DNA from: Sulfuricaulis sp049587675
GTDB taxonomy: Bacteria; Pseudomonadota; Gammaproteobacteria; Acidiferrobacterales; Sulfurifustaceae
Direction: 5' to 3'
Length of the DNA: 9,562 bases
Assembly: GCF_049587675.1 (NCBI RefSeq)
Contig: NZ_JBAVEJ010000215.1
Coordinates: forward strand, 1-9,562
The notes beneath the pieces are model-generated. The model was not told the DNA's origin. It worked only from the letters and a program-made list of their open reading frames with translations, and ran no database searches. Of the stretch, positions 7,519 through 9,562 are shown in pieces. Position 1 is the first letter of the stretch; every line of letters starts with the position of its first letter. Made by a program: the position numbers and the translations under genes.

Positions 7519-8994
7519 ATGAAAATCGATTCCACCACTTTCCACACACCGCTCTGGGCGAAAATCGTGACCAAGAAGCAGCCTCAACAACGGTGTGAAA
7601 TGGGCATGGTCGGCCTGGGCGTCATGGGGCGCAATCTCGTGCTGAACATGGCCGACCATGGCAGTTCGGTGGCAGGTTATGACAAAGACCAGGCCAAGGT
7701 CGACGCCCTGCGGAAGGAAGCGGCCGAGCGCAACGTCCGTAGCGCTACGAACATTGTCGATTTCATAGCACTGCTCCGCAAACCACGCGCAATAATGATG
7801 CTGGTGCCCGCCGGCCCTCCAGTGGATTCCGTCATCAAGGAATTGTTGCCGCACCTGGAGAAGGGCGACCTGATCATCGATGCCGGAAACTCCTACTTCA
7901 AAGATACCGATTTGCGTGCCCGCACTCTGACGGCGAATGGGATCCAGTTCCTCGGTGTGGGCGTGTCGGGCGGTGAAGAAGGCGCTCGTCACGGACCGAG
8001 CATCATGCCAGGCGGGTCGAAAGAGGCATACGAGCGGGTCCGTCCCGTCTTTGAAGCTGCCGCTGCGAAAGTCAACGGCGATCCGTGTGTGACCTGGCTG
8101 GGTCCTGGATCGGCCGGTCACTTCGTGAAGATGGTCCATAACGGTATCGAATACGGCGTCATGCAATTGATCGCCGAGACCTATGACCTGATGAAACGTG
8201 GTTTGGGCTTGAACGACGATGAGATGCATGAGGTCTACGCTTTATGGAATAAAGGCGAACTCAGCAGCTATCTTGTCGAAATCACCAGCCAGATTTTCTC
8301 CAAACAGGACGAGAAAACCGGCGAGCGGTTGATCGACGAAATCCTCGACGTGGCCAGACAGAAAGGCACGGGCATGTGGACGTCGCAGAGTGCGATGGAA
8401 CTGCAGGTGCCGATCCCGGCGATCGACTTGGCCGTTGCGATGCGGGACTTGTCAGTGCTCGCGAAGGAGCGCGAACAGGCCAGCCCGATCTATCTGCGAC
8501 CCATGCGTCGCTTTGCCGGTGATCAGAATTTACTTCTCGCGCAATTGGGCCGCGCACTCTTTACCGGGATGATTACCGTCTACGCACAAGGCATGGCTCT
8601 TTTGGCGGTTGCTTCTGAAAAGTACGAGTATCACCTCGATCTCGAAGCCGTGGTGCGGATATGGCGAGGCGGCTGCATCATCCGCGCTGCGTTGCTGGAG
8701 GACATCTGCGCGGCGTTTCACGCTAGGTGTGACCTGCCGAATTTGCTCCTCGATGCCAACTTGTCGCGCAAGGTCATGGAGCATCAAGAGGACCTGCGCC
8801 GGGTGGTATGCCAGGCGGCCGAGTCAGGTGTGCCGACACCGGGGTTGATGGTCTCGTTGAGCTATCTGGACGCCTATCGCAGCGCCTGGCTGCCGGCCAA
8901 TCTCACCCAGGCCCAACGAGATTACTTCGGCGCACACACCTATGAGCGCATCGATGCTAAAGGCGTGTTTCACACCAAATGGGAGGCAGAATGA
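7519..8994 (+). CDS. gnd: 6-phosphogluconate dehydrogenase, decarboxylating
   Basis: A 491-residue cytoplasmic enzyme that oxidises 6-phosphogluconate to ribulose 5-phosphate and CO2, giving NADPH (or NADH) in the oxidative pentose phosphate pathway. The N-terminal Rossmann domain shows GLGVMG (32-37). SGGEEGARHGPSIMPGG begins at Ser150, the catalytic KMVHNGIEYG has Lys204 and Glu211, the all-helical domain has WRGG (382-385), and the C-terminus has AQRDYFGAHTYE with the substrate-contacting Arg and His. One residue is unusual: GTGMWTS has Met286 where most family members have the phosphate-binding Lys (GTGKWT). The ATG at 7519 is chosen for its AAAGGA site; it leaves about 20 residues more than E. 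coli Gnd before the nucleotide-binding loop. A GTG at 7483 would add 12 residues, and a Met at base 7600 would give a family-like start but has a weak ribosome site. The stop overlaps zwf (ATGA), as expected for genes of one pathway. Confidence 0.94.
   Translation: MKIDSTTFHTPLWAKIVTKKQPQQRCEMGMVGLGVMGRNLVLNMADHGSSVAGYDKDQAKVDALRKEAAERNVRSATNIVDFIALLRKPRAIMMLVPAGPPVDSVIKELLPHLEKGDLIIDAGNSYFKDTDLRARTLTANGIQFLGVGVSGGEEGARHGPSIMPGGSKEAYERVRPVFEAAAAKVNGDPCVTWLGPGSAGHFVKMVHNGIEYGVMQLIAETYDLMKRGLGLNDDEMHEVYALWNKGELSSYLVEITSQIFSKQDEKTGERLIDEILDVARQKGTGMWTSQSAMELQVPIPAIDLAVAMRDLSVLAKEREQASPIYLRPMRRFAGDQNLLLAQLGRALFTGMITVYAQGMALLAVASEKYEYHLDLEAVVRIWRGGCIIRAALLEDICAAFHARCDLPNLLLDANLSRKVMEHQEDLRRVVCQAAESGVPTPGLMVSLSYLDAYRSAWLPANLTQAQRDYFGAHTYERIDAKGVFHTKWEAE
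8981..8986 (+). promoter_or_regulatory. Shine-Dalgarno site for zwf
   Basis: GGGAGG sits 4 bases before the ATG at 8991, within the last codons of gnd. It supports coupled translation at the ATGA overlap. Confidence 0.65.
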
Positions 8995-9562
8995 GCCAAT
9001 CGGATCTTTTCCCGACCATCATCATGATTTTTGGCGGCGCGGGCGATCTGACCTGGCGCAAACTCATGCCGTCCTTATTCGATCTCCACCATGAGGGACG
9101 GATGCCTGAGAAATTTGCCATCATTGCCGTGGATCGCGTCCCCACGAGTGAGGCCAAGTTGCACAATCACTTTCTCGAAGGCGTAAAGCGGTTCTCGAGA
9201 AATGGGAAGGTGAAAAGCGCGGAGTGGAAGGATTTCTCCCGGCACGTCACCTATCACGAGGGAGATTTTAAGGACCCGATCACGTACTCAAAGTTGAAGG
9301 CGAGGTGCGAGCAACTGGACAAGGGGTGGAAAGTGAAAGCCGGCCACATTTTTCATCTGGCAACTCCCCCCGCGATGGTCGGGGTAATTCCCAGGCTCCT
9401 TGCCGACAACGGACTGAATCGGAATCGAGTGCGCGACCGTATTGTTGTGGAGAAGCCGATCGGTCATGATCTGGATTCTGCAAAGGAGATGAATCGTACG
9501 CTCAGGGAAAGCTTCCACGAGTCTCAGATCTTCCGCATCGATCATTACCTGGGCAAGGAGAC
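8991..9562 (+). CDS. zwf: Glucose-6-phosphate 1-dehydrogenase, N-terminal part (3' end outside window)
   Basis: The frame stays open from ATG 8991 to the window end: 190 full codons of a protein usually about 490-510 long. The enzyme oxidises glucose 6-phosphate to 6-phosphogluconolactone while reducing NADP+, the first step of the oxidative pentose phosphate pathway. Visible marks are the nucleotide-binding IFGGAGDLTWRKL (13-25), HLATPP in the Rossmann core, EKPIGHDLDSA with Lys155, and RIDHYLGKE (182-190) with the catalytic-site His185 and Lys189. The spacings Lys155-His185-Lys189 equal those I recall for Leuconostoc G6PD (148, 178, 182). The usual GASGDL loop reads GGAGDL here. The start is set by GGGAGG 4 bases upstream and by the ATGA overlap with gnd. 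Product assignment is firm; coenzyme preference is not readable from this part. Confidence 0.95.
   Translation, partial: MSQSDLFPTIIMIFGGAGDLTWRKLMPSLFDLHHEGRMPEKFAIIAVDRVPTSEAKLHNHFLEGVKRFSRNGKVKSAEWKDFSRHVTYHEGDFKDPITYSKLKARCEQLDKGWKVKAGHIFHLATPPAMVGVIPRLLADNGLNRNRVRDRIVVEKPIGHDLDSAKEMNRTLRESFHESQIFRIDHYLGKE

Noticed and set aside
5410..8229. A 939-codon open frame on the - strand opposite ATPase 2 and gnd
   Set aside because: It lies antisense to two clearly real genes, and its product is rich in His, Arg, Gln and Asp with no recognisable motif. Its length comes from the codon bias of the GC-rich genes opposite it.

Overview
The window carries six genes, all on the + strand and packed head to tail: the 3' end of a class I fructose-bisphosphate aldolase, a CPA1/NhaP-type Na+/H+ antiporter, two tandem but clearly diverged P-type (P3A-like) H+-ATPases, a decarboxylating 6-phosphogluconate dehydrogenase (gnd), and the 5' end of glucose-6-phosphate dehydrogenase (zwf). 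No stretch above about 80 bases lacks a gene, and I see no RNA gene, insertion sequence, CRISPR array or convincing terminator. The DNA is GC-rich with Shine-Dalgarno sites ahead of most genes, so this is bacterial. The class I aldolase, the P3A ATPases and the DUF2934-like tails suggest an environmental Gram-negative lineage such as Acidobacteriota, Verrucomicrobiota or Nitrospirota, but the sequence alone does not decide between them.

Layout: aldolase and antiporter overlap by 11 bases (548-558). An 81-base gap (2147-2227) precedes ATPase 1. ATPase 1 and ATPase 2 share a 4-base ATGA stop/start overlap at 4834-4837. A short gap precedes gnd, and gnd and zwf share another ATGA overlap at 8991-8994. 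This spacing fits one polycistronic unit that continues beyond both ends of the window.

How the genes may work together: zwf and gnd flank the lactonase step of the oxidative pentose phosphate pathway and produce NADPH and pentose phosphate. The aldolase ties this to the fructose bisphosphate node. The two H+-ATPases would use ATP to expel protons, and the antiporter would exchange protons against Na+. The arrangement therefore couples central sugar oxidation to pH and Na+ homeostasis in one transcription unit. That is an inference from gene order.

Points most worth a second look: (1) both ATPases end in the same small DUF2934-like domain; (2) the DNA of these tails is almost identical (about 72 of 77 bases by hand count), although the pumps elsewhere differ at nearly every synonymous site, which points to recent gene conversion or tail exchange; (3) the second pump carries changes around the presumed proton-binding site in M5/M6; (4) Gnd has Met where the substrate-phosphate-binding Lys is expected.
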